DNA of 64,000 nt from Roseomonas sp. OT10 (GTDB lineage Bacteria > Pseudomonadota > Alphaproteobacteria > Acetobacterales > Acetobacteraceae): positions 3,120,001 to 3,184,000 of the forward strand of contig NZ_CP087719.1 in NCBI RefSeq assembly GCF_020991085.1. Reading direction: 5' to 3'. Both the position numbers and the translations under genes were made by a program. The notes under the pieces were generated by a model that saw only the letters and a list, made by a program, of their open reading frames with translations, ran no database searches and was not told where the DNA came from. Positions 25,783 to 34,140 of the stretch are shown one piece after another. The stretch's first letter is position 1; each line of letters starts with the position of its first letter.

Positions 25783-27684
25783 ATGATCGCCGCCCTCCGC
25801 CGCCCCGCCGCCGCCATCAGCGCCGCGCTGGTTCTTCTGGCCCTGGCGCTCGCGCTGCTGGCGCCCGTGCTGCCGCTGCCCGACCCGCACGCGATGGACG
25901 GCATCCCCTACTCGCCGCCGGGCGAGGAGAGCTGGCTCGGCTTCGACAATTTCGGCCGCGACGTGCTCTCCCGCCTTGTCTGGGGCGCGCGGCTGGCCCT
26001 GCTGGTGGCGATCGGCTCGGCGGCGCTGTCGGTGCTGCTCGGCGTCACGCTGGGCGCCCTGGCGGGGTGGTACGGCGGCTGGGTGGACACGCTGCTGGGG
26101 CGGCTGTTCGACATCTTCCTGCTGATCCCCTCCTTCTTCCTCGCCCTGCTGGTGGTGGCGCTGTTCGGCTCCGGAACGGGGTGGATCATGGCGGCCATCG
26201 CGCTGACCACCTGGCCGCGGCCGGCGCGGATCACCCGGGCGCAGGTGCTGGCGCTGCGCGAGCGCACCTACGTCCAGGCGGCGCGTGCCGCCGGGGCGTC
26301 GGATGCGCGCACCCTGCTGCGCCACGTCCTGCCCAACGCGCTGCCGCCCATCGTGACGGACGCCACGCTGCTGATGGGCTCGGCCGTGCTGATCGAGGCG
26401 GGACTCTCCTTCCTCGGGCTGGGCGACCAGGATGCCGTCTCCTGGGGGCGGATGATCTTCGAGGGGCAGCGCCACCTGCGCCTCGCGCCCTGGATCTCCG
26501 TCTTCCCCGGCCTCGCCCTGCTGTTGCTGGTGGCGGCGCTGAACCTGCTGGGCGATGCGCTGAACCAGTCGCTGAACCCCGCCCTGCGCCGCATGGCCGA
26601 GCGCGTCCCGCCCCGCCCGCCGGTCGAGGCCGGCGCCGCCCCGCCGCCCGACCCGGCGGCGCCGCTGCTCTCGGTCCGCGACCTGCGGCTGGAATACCGG
26701 CTGGGCGGGACGGCGATCCGCGCGGTGGACGGCGTTTCGCTCGACCTTGCGCGCGGGGAGGCGCTGGGGGTGGTGGGCGAGAGCGGCTGCGGCAAGTCCA
26801 GCCTGGGCGCCGCGCTGCTCCAGGTCCTGCCGGCGAATGCCGCGCTCACGGCGGGCGAGGTGCGCTTCGCCGGGCGGCCGCTGCTGCTGGACGGGCGGCC
26901 CGTGCGCTTCCGTGGCGTGCCGGCGATGCGGGACGTGCGCTGGAGCCGCCTCTCCGTGGTGTTCCAGGGCGCGATGAACGCGCTGAACCCGGTGCGGACC
27001 ATCCGGCGGCAGCTGGTGGACGCCTATCGCCTGCACCGCCCCGGCGCCTCGCGCGCCGAGGCTGAGGCCCGCGCGGCGGCGCTGTTCGACGCCATCGGCA
27101 TCCCCCGCGCGCGGCTCTCCGCCTATCCGCACGAGCTGTCCGGCGGGATGCGGCAGCGCGCGATGATCGCCCTCGCCCTGCTGCTGGAGCCGGAGCTGGT
27201 GATCGCCGACGAGCCGACCACGGCGCTCGACGTGATCGTGCAGGACCAGATCCTGGGCGAGCTGGACGCGCTGCGCCGGCGGCTCGGCCTCACGCTGGTG
27301 CTGATCTCGCACGACCTGGGCGCGGTGGCGGAGACCTGCGACCGGGTGGCGGTGATGTATGCCGGCGAGATCGTGGAGATCGCCCCCGCCGCCACGGTCT
27401 TCGAGGCGCCGGGCCACCCCTATACCCGCGCCCTGGTCGGCGCCCAGCCGTCGCTGCACGGGCCGCGCCGGCGGGTGGACTCCCTGCCCGGCGCCCCCTT
27501 CGTCGCGACCGGTCCGGTCGCCGCCTGCCGCTTCGCGGAGCGCTGCCCGATGGCGCGGCCGCTCTGCCGGGAGACGGTGCCGCCGATGGTGCCCCTGGCG
27601 CCGGGCCATGCCGCGCGCTGCCACTTCGCCGGGGCGGTGCGGCCGGAACCGGCGCGTGCCCTGGTGCCGGGGGAGGCGGCATGA
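25783..27684 (+). CDS. DppC permease - DppD ATPase fusion protein
   Basis: A 633-residue natural fusion. Residues ~1-280 are a DppC-type permease (ALLAPVLPLPDPHAMDGIPYSPPGEESWLGFDNFGRDVLSRLVWG, EAA loop YVQAARAAGASDARTLLRHVLPNALPP). A Pro/Ala linker follows, then a DppD-type ATPase: Walker A GESGCGKSSLG near residue 330, signature LSGGMRQRAMIALAL, Walker B LVIADEPTTALD. The C-terminal cysteine-rich segment (CRFAERCPMARPLC) is the oligopeptide-transporter motif. The junction is in frame with no stop. It forms the core of the 23184-28718 importer. Confidence 0.92.
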   Translation: MIAALRRPAAAISAALVLLALALALLAPVLPLPDPHAMDGIPYSPPGEESWLGFDNFGRDVLSRLVWGARLALLVAIGSAALSVLLGVTLGALAGWYGGWVDTLLGRLFDIFLLIPSFFLALLVVALFGSGTGWIMAAIALTTWPRPARITRAQVLALRERTYVQAARAAGASDARTLLRHVLPNALPPIVTDATLLMGSAVLIEAGLSFLGLGDQDAVSWGRMIFEGQRHLRLAPWISVFPGLALLLLVAALNLLGDALNQSLNPALRRMAERVPPRPPVEAGAAPPPDPAAPLLSVRDLRLEYRLGGTAIRAVDGVSLDLARGEALGVVGESGCGKSSLGAALLQVLPANAALTAGEVRFAGRPLLLDGRPVRFRGVPAMRDVRWSRLSVVFQGAMNALNPVRTIRRQLVDAYRLHRPGASRAEAEARAAALFDAIGIPRARLSAYPHELSGGMRQRAMIALALLLEPELVIADEPTTALDVIVQDQILGELDALRRRLGLTLVLISHDLGAVAETCDRVAVMYAGEIVEIAPAATVFEAPGHPYTRALVGAQPSLHGPRRRVDSLPGAPFVATGPVAACRFAERCPMARPLCRETVPPMVPLAPGHAARCHFAGAVRPEPARALVPGEAA

Positions 27685-28718
27685 CCGCGCCGCTGCTGGA
27701 GGCCCGGGGGCTGCGGAAGTCCTTCGCCGGGCGGGGCGGGATGCTGGCGGCGCTGCTGGGCCGGCCCGCCGCCCCGCTGCGGGCGGTGGACGGGGTGGAC
27801 CTGACCCTCGCGCGCGGCGAGGTGCTGGCGCTGGTGGGGGAAAGCGGGTCCGGCAAGACCACCACCGGCCGCATCGTGACGCTGCAGGAGCGTCCCGACG
27901 GCGGTGCCCTGCGCTTCGGTGGCGAGGATCTGGCGGCCCTGTCCGGCGCCGCGCTGCGGGCGCATCGGCGCCGGGCGCAGATGATCTTCCAGAACCCCTT
28001 CGAGGCGCTGGACCCCCGGCACCGCATCGCCGAGGCGGTGGCCGAGCCGCTCGCCATCCACGGCATCGGCACCCGCGCCGAGCGCCGCGCCCGGGCGGAG
28101 GCGGTGCTGGAGGAGGTGGAGCTGCGCCCCGCCGCGCGCTTCGCCGGCCGCTTTCCCGCCGACCTCTCGGGCGGGCAGTTGCAGCGCGTGGCCATCGCCC
28201 GGGCGCTGGCGCTGCGGCCGGAGCTGATCGTGGCGGATGAGCCGGTCTCGATGCTCGACGTCTCCGTGCGGGCCGGCGTGATGAACATGATGCTGGACCT
28301 CTCGGCGCGGCACGGCCTCGCCATCCTGGTCATCACCCACGACCTGGCGGTGGCCCGCTACATGGCCGGGCGGATCGCGGTGATGTACCTCGGCGCCATC
28401 GTCGAGGAAGGGCCGGCCGAGGCGCTGATCGCCGCCGCCGCGCATCCCTACACCCGGCTGCTGGTCGCGGCCGTGCCGGAGCATCGCCCGGGCGAGCGCC
28501 GCGCCCGGGTGCGGCTGTCGGGCGAGCTGCCCTCCGCCGCCGCGCTGCCCGCGGGCTGCCGCTTCCACCCGCGCTGCCCCGTGGCGCGCGCCGTCTGCCG
28601 CACCACCGCCCCGCCCCCCGCCGCCGTCGCACCGGGGCGCTGGGCCGCCTGCCACTTCGCCGCGGAGGTCGCCTCCCAGGGCCTGCCGCGCGCCACCACC
28701 GAGGAGATCGCCGCGTGA
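27681..28718 (+). CDS. ABC transporter ATP-binding protein (OppF/DppF-like)
   Basis: A 345-residue ATPase, the second of the pair needed by peptide importers. Walker A is GESGSGKTTTGRI, the signature is LSGGQLQRVAIARAL, Walker B is LIVADEPVSMLD and the H-loop is LVITHDLAVARYMAG. The C-terminal oligopeptide-type cysteine segment is CRFHPRCPVARAVC. Its ATG overlaps the fusion's stop (ATGA). All nucleotide-binding motifs are intact. Confidence 0.92.
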   Translation: MTAPLLEARGLRKSFAGRGGMLAALLGRPAAPLRAVDGVDLTLARGEVLALVGESGSGKTTTGRIVTLQERPDGGALRFGGEDLAALSGAALRAHRRRAQMIFQNPFEALDPRHRIAEAVAEPLAIHGIGTRAERRARAEAVLEEVELRPAARFAGRFPADLSGGQLQRVAIARALALRPELIVADEPVSMLDVSVRAGVMNMMLDLSARHGLAILVITHDLAVARYMAGRIAVMYLGAIVEEGPAEALIAAAAHPYTRLLVAAVPEHRPGERRARVRLSGELPSAAALPAGCRFHPRCPVARAVCRTTAPPPAAVAPGRWAACHFAAEVASQGLPRATTEEIAA

Positions 28719-29824
28719 CGGAAAAGTTGGGCGTCGGAGTGATCGGGGCCTTCGCCTGGGCCGACAAGGCGCACCTGCCGGGCTATGCCAACTGCGACCG
28801 GGCCGACCTGGTCGCGATCTGCGACCTGCAGGAGGACCGCGCCCGCGCCATGGCGGAGAAGTACGGCGCGCGGAAGGTCTACACCGACCATCGCGCCATG
28901 CTGGAGGACCCGGAGGTGCGGATGGTGGACGTCTGCTCCCCCACCCACACCCACCTGCCGCTGAGCCGCGACGTGATCGCCGCCGGCAAGCACGTGCTGT
29001 GCGAGAAGCCGCTGGCGACGGAGGCGGAGCCGGCCTTCGACCTCGCCCGCCGCGCCGATGCCGCGGGGGTGCGGACCAAGCTGGGCTTCACCTTCCGCTA
29101 CTCGCCCGCCATCCGGCAGATCAAGCGCTGGATCCTCGACGGCACGCTGGGCGAGATCCTGCACGTGCACGGCTTCGAGCAGAACTCGCAGTTCCTCGAC
29201 CCCGACTTCCCGCTGCGCCAAGTGCCGCCGGGCGCGGACTGGAACACGCTGATCCCCTCGGCCATCATCGGCTACGGCTCGCACCTCGTGGATCTGATGC
29301 GCTGGCTGGGCGGCGACTTCTCCGCCGTCGCCTCCACCATGCGCAACTTCATCCCCGAGCGCGTGGTGCGCGGCCATGGCGAGGGCCGGCACCGCATCGC
29401 GGTGGAGGATGCTGCGGTGGCGATCGTGGAGTTCGCCTCCGGCGCGCACGGGCTGCTGCAATCCTCCTACATCGCGGTCGGCAACTACCCCGGCGTGGAA
29501 ATCCGCGTCTATGGCACCAAGGGCGCGGCGGTGGCGCGGCTGATCCAGGAGTACGGCGTGGCGGAGACGCTGCACGTCGCCTCGGCCGAGGCGGTGGAGT
29601 TCCGCAAGGTCGAGCTGGCGCCGGAGCACTACGCGCCCGGCACCACGGTCAACACCCCCTGGGCGCCGCTCTACTACCGCAACCTGGTGCGGCACTTCGT
29701 GGACGAGATCCTCGACGGGACGCCGCCCGAATGCACCTTCTTCGACGGCGCCAAGAGCCAGGAGATCGTGGACGCCATCATCCTCGCCCATGCGGAGCGG
29801 CGCTGGGTGACGCTGCCGGGCTGA
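28715..29824 (+). CDS. Gfo/Idh/MocA-family oxidoreductase
   Basis: A 369-residue NAD(P)-dependent dehydrogenase. The N-terminal Rossmann domain (KLGVGVIGAFAWADKAHLPGYANCDRADLVAICDLQ) is followed by the family motif CEKPLATEAE with the conserved lysine, then the C-terminal alpha/beta domain. Members oxidise sugars, inositols or related polyols. The start is GTG 28715, overlapping the ATPase stop (GTGA). Being coupled to the importer suggests that the imported solute carries a sugar or polyol moiety; that is inference. Confidence 0.88.
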   Translation: MTEKLGVGVIGAFAWADKAHLPGYANCDRADLVAICDLQEDRARAMAEKYGARKVYTDHRAMLEDPEVRMVDVCSPTHTHLPLSRDVIAAGKHVLCEKPLATEAEPAFDLARRADAAGVRTKLGFTFRYSPAIRQIKRWILDGTLGEILHVHGFEQNSQFLDPDFPLRQVPPGADWNTLIPSAIIGYGSHLVDLMRWLGGDFSAVASTMRNFIPERVVRGHGEGRHRIAVEDAAVAIVEFASGAHGLLQSSYIAVGNYPGVEIRVYGTKGAAVARLIQEYGVAETLHVASAEAVEFRKVELAPEHYAPGTTVNTPWAPLYYRNLVRHFVDEILDGTPPECTFFDGAKSQEIVDAIILAHAERRWVTLPG

Positions 29825-29835
29825 GGCAGTCCGTC

Positions 29836-31383
29836 ATGGGCATCGGCCAGGACTTCCTCGACCACCACCTGCGCTTCCGGCCGGTGGACGCGACCTTCAT
29901 GGGCGCGGCCGGGCATGACGACCGGCTGCCGCCCGCGGGCGCCGGCACCGTCGCGGAGGAGCGCCGCGGGCTGGAGGCGCTGGCCGGGCGCCTCGCCACC
30001 CTGCCGGGGACGGCCGATCCGGGCGAGCGGATGGACCGGCGCATGGCGGCGGCCGCGATCCGTCTGGCCCTGGCCGAGCTGGAGCGCCGCCCCCGGCTCC
30101 ACAATCCCGCCTGGTACACGGGCGAGGCGGGCTTCGGCGTCATCGCCCTGCTGCTGCCGGAGAGCGCCGGCCCGCCGGAGGCGGTGACGGCGCGGCTGGA
30201 GGCCATCCCGGACTTCCTGGGCGACGGCCTGGCGCGGCTGCAGGGCCTGCCCCTTCCTGGCGGCTGGGTCACGCGGGCCCGGCGTGAGGCGGCGGCGCTG
30301 GCGGCCCTGATGACGGAAAGGCTGCCGCGCCACCCGGCATGGCAGGAGGCGTGGGAGGCGCCGGCCGCCCGGGCGGCGGCGGCCTTCGCCCGCTTCGGGG
30401 ATGCGCTGGAGGGCCGCCCGGATGCCGATCCCGCCTGTGGCGACGCCCATCTCGATCTGATCCTGCGCGCGGTGCACGGCCTGCCCTTCGGCACCGCCGA
30501 GGCGATCCGCGACGCCGAGGCCGCCTTCGCCGAGGTGACGGCCGAGCTGGAAGCGCAGGCGGCGCGGCGGAACCCCGGATGCGGCTGGCGCGAGCAGATC
30601 GCGGGCGGCACGGTCGCCACGGACCCGCCCTCCGCCTATCAGGTGTGGCACGAGCGGGCGATGCGCGCCGCCGCCGGGCTGGTCACGCCCGCGTCGGAGT
30701 ACGGCCTCACCTTCCGCCCCATCCCCGCCGCCTTCCGCCTGGCGGCGCCGAGCCTGTACTTCCTGTCGTACCGCTCGCCGCCCGCCTTCCGCCCCGGCCG
30801 CGGCAGCATCTATTGGACGGCGGAGGGACAGACGCTGCCGGCCATCCGCTCCACCCATGCGGTGCATCACGGCAGCCTCGGCCATCACACCCAGAACGCC
30901 CGCGCCCGTGCCGCCCCCGGCGTGCTGGCGCGGGTGGCGGGGACGGATGCGGCGATGGGGCTGACGCTGCTGGGCGCCGGCACCATGGTCGAGGGCTGGG
31001 CCTGCCATGCCCAGGACCTGATGCGGGAGATGCCGGGCTTCCTCCCGCCCGGGGAGGAGCTGCTCCAACTGGCGGCGGAGCGGCGCAACATCGCCTTCGT
31101 CCTGGTCGATCTGCGCCTGCACCGCGGCGAGTGGAGCGAGGCGGAGGCGGTGCGCTTCTACACCGAGGAGGCGGGCTTCCCCACCGCGCGCGCGCCGGCC
31201 GAGGTGGTGCGCAACACGATATTCCCCGGCAGCCGCGCCATGTACTGGCTGGGCACGCGGGAGATCCGCGCGATGCGACGCCGCTCCCCCCTCGCCGCGC
31301 GCGACTTCCATGACCGGCTGCTCGCCCAGGGCCATGTCCCGGTGCGCTGGGCGCACGAAGCCCTGGTGGCGGCCGGGACCTGA
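29836..31383 (+). CDS. DUF885-family protein with altered metal-site motifs
   Basis: A 515-residue, mainly alpha-helical protein of the DUF885 family, relatives of which are metallopeptidases with an HExxPGHxxQ-type helix. Here that place reads HHGSLGHHTQ (around 30860-30890), so the glutamate is a histidine. The later family segment EGWAxxAExL reads EGWACHAQDL, again with glutamate changed (to Gln). The overall length and the flanking regions are otherwise typical. It may be a divergent hydrolase or a non-catalytic homologue. It is last in the plus-strand run, 11 bp after the oxidoreductase, and is followed by a strong palindrome. Confidence 0.75.
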   Translation: MGIGQDFLDHHLRFRPVDATFMGAAGHDDRLPPAGAGTVAEERRGLEALAGRLATLPGTADPGERMDRRMAAAAIRLALAELERRPRLHNPAWYTGEAGFGVIALLLPESAGPPEAVTARLEAIPDFLGDGLARLQGLPLPGGWVTRARREAAALAALMTERLPRHPAWQEAWEAPAARAAAAFARFGDALEGRPDADPACGDAHLDLILRAVHGLPFGTAEAIRDAEAAFAEVTAELEAQAARRNPGCGWREQIAGGTVATDPPSAYQVWHERAMRAAAGLVTPASEYGLTFRPIPAAFRLAAPSLYFLSYRSPPAFRPGRGSIYWTAEGQTLPAIRSTHAVHHGSLGHHTQNARARAAPGVLARVAGTDAAMGLTLLGAGTMVEGWACHAQDLMREMPGFLPPGEELLQLAAERRNIAFVLVDLRLHRGEWSEAEAVRFYTEEAGFPTARAPAEVVRNTIFPGSRAMYWLGTREIRAMRRRSPLAARDFHDRLLAQGHVPVRWAHEALVAAGT

Positions 31384-31396
31384 TGCGGCGCCGCCC

Positions 31397-31424
31397 GCAT
31401 CCTGGCCCGGCCGGGCCAGGATGC
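31397..31424. terminator. Perfect 28-bp palindrome between convergent genes
   Basis: GCATCCTGGCCCGG is followed directly by its exact reverse complement, 14 bp after the DUF885 stop and facing the MarR gene end at 31555. It is symmetric and GC-rich, a likely bidirectional terminator. The remaining convergent gap to 31554 holds nothing else I recognise. Confidence 0.65.
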
Positions 31425-31554
31425 AGGTGGCCGTGCCCCTTCCCCGCCCTGCCGGCCCACTACAGCCGCGATCCCCCGCCATGGGCCCGCAGGAGGCGTC
31501 GCCGCGCGCAGCGGCCCGGCTGACGGCCGAGGCGCGGCGCGCCGGCGGGTGGGG

Positions 31555-32058
31555 TCAAGCCCCGGCCTCGGGCGCCAGGAGCTGCCGGGCGCGGCGATGG
31601 AGCTTGGTCAGAATGCGGTCCAGGGCGGCAAGCTCCTCCGCCGTCAACGCCTGCGCCAGCTCCGCCTGCAGGCCGCAGGCGCGGGGGACGATGCGCTCGT
31701 ACAGCTCCTTTCCCTGCGGGGAGAGCCGCAGCACATGCGCCCGCAGGTCCTCCGGCTGCGGCTGGCGCAAGACAAGGCCGCGATCGACCAGCCGGATCAC
31801 CGCGCGGCTGACCTTCACCCGGTCCATCTCCGTCCGCTCGATCACCGTCCGCGTCGGCAGCGGCGGTGCCTCCCCCAGGATCGCCATCACCCGCCATTCG
31901 GGGATGCTCAGCCCGAACTCGGCCTCGTAGCGGTCCGCGAAGGCGCGGCTGACGCTCTCCGCCGCGACGGAGATGCGATAGGGCAGGAAGTCCGCCAGGC
32001 GCAGGGTGGTGCAATCGCGGCACAGCGGCCGGGCGACGCAGGCGGATTCTTGCGGCAT
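31555..32058 (-). CDS. MarR-family transcriptional regulator of the homogentisate operon
   Basis: A 167-residue MarR protein. The winged helix spans FGLSIPEWRVMAILGEAPPLPTRTVIERTEMDRVKVSRAVIRLVDRGLVLRQPQPEDLRAHVLRLSPQGKELYE. The N-terminus carries a Cys-rich stretch (ACVARPLCRDC) before the dimerisation helices. ATG 32058 follows AAGGGG. It is divergent from the flavoprotein gene, and a palindrome lies between the two. By analogy with MarR repressors of aromatic catabolism it probably represses the operon until an aromatic ligand binds; this is not shown by sequence alone. Confidence 0.88.
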   Translation of the reverse strand: MPQESACVARPLCRDCTTLRLADFLPYRISVAAESVSRAFADRYEAEFGLSIPEWRVMAILGEAPPLPTRTVIERTEMDRVKVSRAVIRLVDRGLVLRQPQPEDLRAHVLRLSPQGKELYERIVPRACGLQAELAQALTAEELAALDRILTKLHRRARQLLAPEAGA

Positions 32059-32071
32059 CGAAACCCCCTTG

Positions 32072-32093
32072 TATCGTCTCATCTGAGATGATA
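32072..32093. promoter_or_regulatory. Probable MarR operator between the divergent regulator and catabolic operon
   Basis: A near-perfect 22-bp inverted repeat with half-sites TATCGTCTCA and TGAGATGATA around a TC centre. It lies 14 bp upstream of the MarR start, in the most AT-rich part of the intergenic region. The adjacent 'gatatagcatggatcataac' stretch could hold -10 elements for either gene. Size and symmetry fit a MarR dimer site. Confidence 0.6.
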
Positions 32094-32204
32094 TAGCATG
32101 GATCATAACATCACGGCTGAAACAATCATCGGCGCCACCGAGGCCGGTCCGCCGCGCGGCGGACCGGTTCAGCCAGGGCCGGCTCAGCCAGGGAAGGAAC
32201 GGAC

Positions 32205-33863
32205 ATGCAGGTGGACTACCAGTCCCTCCGCTTCGACTACCGGCGCTGCCCCGACCAGTCCGCGCCCGAGGCCGTGCACCACCCCGTGATCGTCGTCGGC
32301 GCCGGTCCGGTCGGCCTCGCCACCGCCATCGACTTGGCCCAGCACGGGCAGCGGGTGCTGCTGCTGGACGACGACCACGCGCTGTCGCACGGCTCCCGCG
32401 CCATCTGCTTCGCCAAGCGGACACTGGAGATCTTCGACCGGCTGGGCTGCGGCGCCCCCATGGTGGAGAAGGGCGTCACCTGGAACCGTGGCCGCGTCTT
32501 CCACCGCGACGACCCGGTCTACGAGTTCGACCTGCTCCCCGAGGGCGGCCACCACCGCCCCGCCTTCGTCAACCTGCAGCAGTACTACGTCGAGGGCTTC
32601 CTGCTGGACCGCGCCCGGGCCATGCCGGAGATCGAGATCCGCTGGCACAACCGCGTGACGGGCGTGAGCCAGGACGCCGCGGGCGTCGCGCTGACCGTGG
32701 AGACCCCCGACGGCGCCTATCGCCTGCTGGCCGACTACCTGGTCGCCGCGGACGGGGCGCGCTCGCCCGTGCGCCGGGCGCTGGGGCTGGAGAGCAAGGG
32801 CCGCAGCTTCCGCGACCGCTTCCTGATCGCCGACGTCCGCATGCAGGCTGACTTCCCGGCGGAACGCTGGTTCTGGTTCGACCCGCCCTTCCACCCCAAC
32901 CAGTCCGTGCTGCTGCACCAGCAGCCGGACGGGGTCTGGCGCATCGACTTCCAGCTCGGCTGGGACGCCGATCCGGAGGCGGAGAAGCAGCCGGACCGGG
33001 TGATCCCGCGCGTGCGCGCCCTGCTCGGCCGGGATGCGGCCTTCGAGCTGGAATGGGTCAGCGTCTACACCTTCTCCTGCCTGCGGATGGAGCGCTTCCG
33101 CCACGGGCGGGTGCTCTTCGCCGGGGATTCCGCGCACGGCGTCTCTCCCTTCGGCGCGCGTGGGGCCAATAGCGGCGTGCAGGACGCGGAGAACCTCGCC
33201 TGGAAGCTGGCCCTGGTGCTGCGCGGCGAGGCGCCGGAGTCCCTGCTCGACAGCTACGACGCCGAACGCGTGGCGGCGGCGGACGAGAACATCCTGAACT
33301 CCACCCGCTCCACCGACTTCATCACGCCGAAGAACGAGGCCAGCCGCAGCTTCCGCGACGCCACCCTGTCGCTGGCCCGCGACTGCGCCTTCGCCCGGCG
33401 GCTGGTGAACAGCGGCCGGCTGTCGCTGCCCAGCACCTATGCCGCCTCGCCGCTGAGCACCCCCGATGCGGAGCCCTTCGCCGGCCCGATGTGCCCCGGC
33501 GCCCCGGCCGCCGACGCGCCGGTGCGGCAGGCGGGGCGCGCGGGCTGGTTCCTCGATGCCGTCGGCGGCGACTTCACCCTGGTCGGCTTCGGCGATGGCG
33601 GCGCGGCCAGCCGGGCGCTGCGCGAGGGGATGGCGGCGCTGGGCGACCTGCCCGTGCCGCTGCGCCCCGTCCTGGTGGAGCCGGGCCCGGACGCCTCCGG
33701 CGGTGCGCTCGAGGATGCGGAGGGGCTGCTGCGCGCCCGCTACGACGCGGCGCCGGGCACCGTCTACCTGCTGCGCCCGGACCAGCATGTCTGCGCCCGC
33801 TGGCGCGGCTTCGACGCCGCCGCCATCCGCGCCGCGCTGCGCCGCGCCACCGGCCGCGGCTGA
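32205..33863 (+). CDS. Flavoprotein aromatic hydroxylase (MhpA/PheA class), probable 3-hydroxyphenylacetate 6-hydroxylase-like
   Basis: A 552-residue FAD monooxygenase of the larger phenol-hydroxylase-like class. Markers are HPVIVVGAGPVGLATAIDLAQHGQ, the DG motif VAADGARSPVRRALG and the GD motif VLFAGDSAHGVSPFGARGANSGVQDAENLAWKL. A C-terminal thioredoxin-like domain is also present. It heads an operon with homogentisate-cleavage genes. The product is therefore probably a 2,5-dihydroxy aromatic acid such as homogentisate. The next gene encodes a small DUF2783 protein, recalling the two-component MhaA/MhaB hydroxylase described from Pseudomonas putida. Substrate assignment is inference. Confidence 0.82.
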   Translation: MQVDYQSLRFDYRRCPDQSAPEAVHHPVIVVGAGPVGLATAIDLAQHGQRVLLLDDDHALSHGSRAICFAKRTLEIFDRLGCGAPMVEKGVTWNRGRVFHRDDPVYEFDLLPEGGHHRPAFVNLQQYYVEGFLLDRARAMPEIEIRWHNRVTGVSQDAAGVALTVETPDGAYRLLADYLVAADGARSPVRRALGLESKGRSFRDRFLIADVRMQADFPAERWFWFDPPFHPNQSVLLHQQPDGVWRIDFQLGWDADPEAEKQPDRVIPRVRALLGRDAAFELEWVSVYTFSCLRMERFRHGRVLFAGDSAHGVSPFGARGANSGVQDAENLAWKLALVLRGEAPESLLDSYDAERVAAADENILNSTRSTDFITPKNEASRSFRDATLSLARDCAFARRLVNSGRLSLPSTYAASPLSTPDAEPFAGPMCPGAPAADAPVRQAGRAGWFLDAVGGDFTLVGFGDGGAASRALREGMAALGDLPVPLRPVLVEPGPDASGGALEDAEGLLRARYDAAPGTVYLLRPDQHVCARWRGFDAAAIRAALRRATGRG

Positions 33864-33874
33864 GGAGACCCGCC

Positions 33875-34117
33875 ATGCCCAACACCCAAGCCCTGAACAC
33901 CGGGCCGAACATCGCGGCGCCCGACGAGTTCTACGAGGCGCTGCTGGCCATCCACCAGGACCTGACCCCGGAGCAGAGCCGGCTGGTCAATGCCCGGCTG
34001 ATCCTGCTCCTGTGCAACCAGATCGGCGAGATGGGCGTGCTGCGCGCGGCGCTGGCCAAGGCGCGGGAGGGCATCATGCCCGCCGGCGCCGACCGCACCA
34101 TCGCCGTCACCGCCTGA
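33875..34117 (+). CDS. DUF2783 small protein, candidate coupling protein of the hydroxylase
   Basis: An 80-residue helical protein (IAAPDEFYEALLAIHQDLTPEQSRLVNARLILLLCNQIGEMGVLRAALAKAREG), recognisable as DUF2783. It has no catalytic motif. It starts 11 bp after the flavoprotein gene with a GAGGAGA-type ribosome site (GGAG at 33863-33866 region). Its position suggests that it is the small partner of the flavoprotein, as MhaB is for MhaA in 3-hydroxyphenylacetate catabolism. The family call is good; the partner role is inferred from order and size. Confidence 0.75.
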   Translation: MPNTQALNTGPNIAAPDEFYEALLAIHQDLTPEQSRLVNARLILLLCNQIGEMGVLRAALAKAREGIMPAGADRTIAVTA

Positions 34118-34140
34118 CCCGAACGAGGAGGAAGACCCGC

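Noticed and set aside
25645-27624. A 659-codon minus-strand frame opposite the DppC-DppD fusion
   Set aside because: Antisense shadow; composition is Gln/Arg/His-rich and no motif is present, while the plus-strand protein is unmistakable.
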